Assembly: GCA_015490475.1 (NCBI GenBank)
Contig: WFXT01000050.1
Location: 1 to 7,257, forward strand
Direction: 5' to 3'
Source: Bacteroidota bacterium
GTDB taxonomy: Bacteria > Bacteroidota > Bacteroidia > JAADEI01
DNA: 7,257 nucleotides
In this document: in pieces, positions 6,131-7,257 of the stretch
Layout: every line of letters begins with the position of its first letter
Position numbering within the stretch: the first letter of the stretch is position 1
Program-made: the position numbers and the translations under genes
Notes under the pieces: model-generated
The model's database searches: none
What the model saw: only the letters and a program-made list of their open reading frames with translations
What the model was told of the DNA's origin: nothing

Positions 6131-7257
6131 ATGGCATTTATAAGTGCAGAAGAAATCACAGAAATAATTAAAGCAGAAATTGCCCAAAGTCTCTCAGAAG
6201 CGGAATTAGAAGAAACGGGCATTGTTCTTCAAGTTGGGGACGGTGTTGCCCGGGCATACGGACTAACCAAAGTGAAGGCTGGCGAGCTGGTCCGCTTTGA
6301 GCCTTCAGGCACAATGGGAATTGTGCTTAACCTTGAAGAGGACAATGTAGGTATTACTGTTATGGGTGACACTAAGAGTATAAGGGAACGAGATATAGTG
6401 AAAAGAACGGGGCGTATAGCCTCTATTATGGTTGGCGAAGGCATGATAGGACGTGTCGTTGACCCGCTCGGCAATCCAGTAGATGGGAAAGGACCTATTG
6501 AAGGCGAGCTAATTGAAATGCCTCTGGAGAGAAAAGCACCAGGGGTTATTTACAGAGAACCTGTTCGTGAACCATTACAGACAGGCATTGTCGCCATTGA
6601 TGCTATGATACCTATTGGACGAGGGCAACGTGAGCTTATTATTGGCGACAGACAAACAGGTAAAACAACCATCGCTATTGATACCATCATTAATCAACGC
6701 AAAGAATATGAAAAAGGAAATCCCGTAATTTGTATATATGTAGCTTGTGGGCAGAAGGGTTCAACGATTGCCCAAACTGTCAAAACTCTTGAGGAATATG
6801 GAGCAATGGATTATACTATCGTTGTTTCAGCACCTGCTTCTTATCCGGCTTCTTTAGTCTATTTGGCACCATACGCTGGGTGTGCTATAGGGGAATATTT
6901 CAGGGATACAGGACGTCCCGCATTAATTATATACGACGACTTGTCCAAACAGGCAGTAGCATATCGTGAAGTTTCACTGCTATTGCGTCGTCCTCCTGGT
7001 CGCGAAGCATACCCTGGTGACATATTCTATCTACACTCACGACTCCTGGAAAGAGCAGCTAAAATAATCAATAACGATAAGGTTGCTTCTCAGATGAATG
7101 ACTTGCCACCGTCATTGAAAGGTCGTGTTAAAGGTGGTGGTTCTCTAACAGCCCTTCCAATTATTGAGACCCAGGCCGGGGACGTGTCTGCTTACATACC
7201 AACCAATGTTATTTCCATTACTGATGGACAGATTTTCCTTGAAACAGGTTTATTCAA
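6131..7257 (+). CDS. atpA: ATP synthase F1 subunit alpha (5' part, truncated by window end)
   Basis: Non-catalytic nucleotide-binding subunit of the F1 hexamer. The window holds 375 codons plus two bases, roughly three-quarters of the usual 500-530 residues. Visible in order: the N-terminal delta-contacting helix (1-28), the beta-barrel (about 29-95, IVLQVGDGVARAYGL), GRVVDPLGNPVDG (107-119), the P-loop GDRQTGKTT (172-180), ACGQKGSTIAQT (205-216), the Walker B strand ALIIYDDLSKQA (264-275), and the PPGREAYPGD and LHSRLLERAA motifs. ASQMNDLPPSLK (319-330) before GGGSLTALPIIETQAGD is longer than the E. coli type and looks Bacteroidota-like. The arginine-finger region (SRVGG) lies beyond the window. 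ATG at 6131 is the only start consistent with the helix. It is probably followed by atpG, which is not seen. Confidence 0.97.
   Translation, partial: MAFISAEEITEIIKAEIAQSLSEAELEETGIVLQVGDGVARAYGLTKVKAGELVRFEPSGTMGIVLNLEEDNVGITVMGDTKSIRERDIVKRTGRIASIMVGEGMIGRVVDPLGNPVDGKGPIEGELIEMPLERKAPGVIYREPVREPLQTGIVAIDAMIPIGRGQRELIIGDRQTGKTTIAIDTIINQRKEYEKGNPVICIYVACGQKGSTIAQTVKTLEEYGAMDYTIVVSAPASYPASLVYLAPYAGCAIGEYFRDTGRPALIIYDDLSKQAVAYREVSLLLRRPPGREAYPGDIFYLHSRLLERAAKIINNDKVASQMNDLPPSLKGRVKGGGSLTALPIIETQAGDVSAYIPTNVISITDGQIFLETGLF

Overview
This is a compact, moderately AT-rich bacterial stretch, and most of it is recognisable core housekeeping. The best guess for the source is Bacteroidota or a close relative in the FCB group. 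Four observations support this. The CCA-adding enzyme and MiaA resemble Bacteroidota versions as I remember them. The ATP synthase alpha chain has a Bacteroidota-looking segment (ASQMNDLPPSLK) just before GGGSLTALP. None of the gene starts has a convincing Shine-Dalgarno sequence. Two start-proximal TAnnTTTG boxes (the Bacteroidota sigma -7 element) are present. No rRNA marker is available, so this placement is an inference.

Left end (1-1181): the only accessory-looking part. It holds a possible 3' end of an unseen upstream gene, a PD-(D/E)XK type II restriction endonuclease that looks BsaWI-like, and a 123-residue protein I do not recognise. No DNA methyltransferase is visible; if there is one it should lie upstream of the window.

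Middle (1179-4714): an RNA-maturation block. The CCA tRNA nucleotidyltransferase (with an HD domain) and miaA are on the plus strand and overlap by 8 bases. rlmN is on the minus strand, convergent with miaA, and the two stop ends overlap by 9 bases. All three enzymes act on tRNA, and RlmN also acts on 23S rRNA: 3'-CCA addition, A37 isopentenylation and m2A synthesis.

Right end (4715-7257): a 77-base divergent promoter region, then the ATP synthase genes atpE-atpF-atpH-atpA (c, b, delta, alpha) on the plus strand. They are tightly packed, and atpA runs off the window. The a-subunit gene atpB does not precede atpE, where it usually sits, so the Fo genes appear to be split in this genome. The c-subunit residues indicate a proton-type rather than a sodium-type ring.

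No tRNA or rRNA gene, CRISPR array, insertion sequence or long repeat was seen. No stretch of 300 bases lacks a gene. I do not see convincing evidence of a new multi-gene system; the restriction enzyme with its unknown neighbour is the part most worth following.
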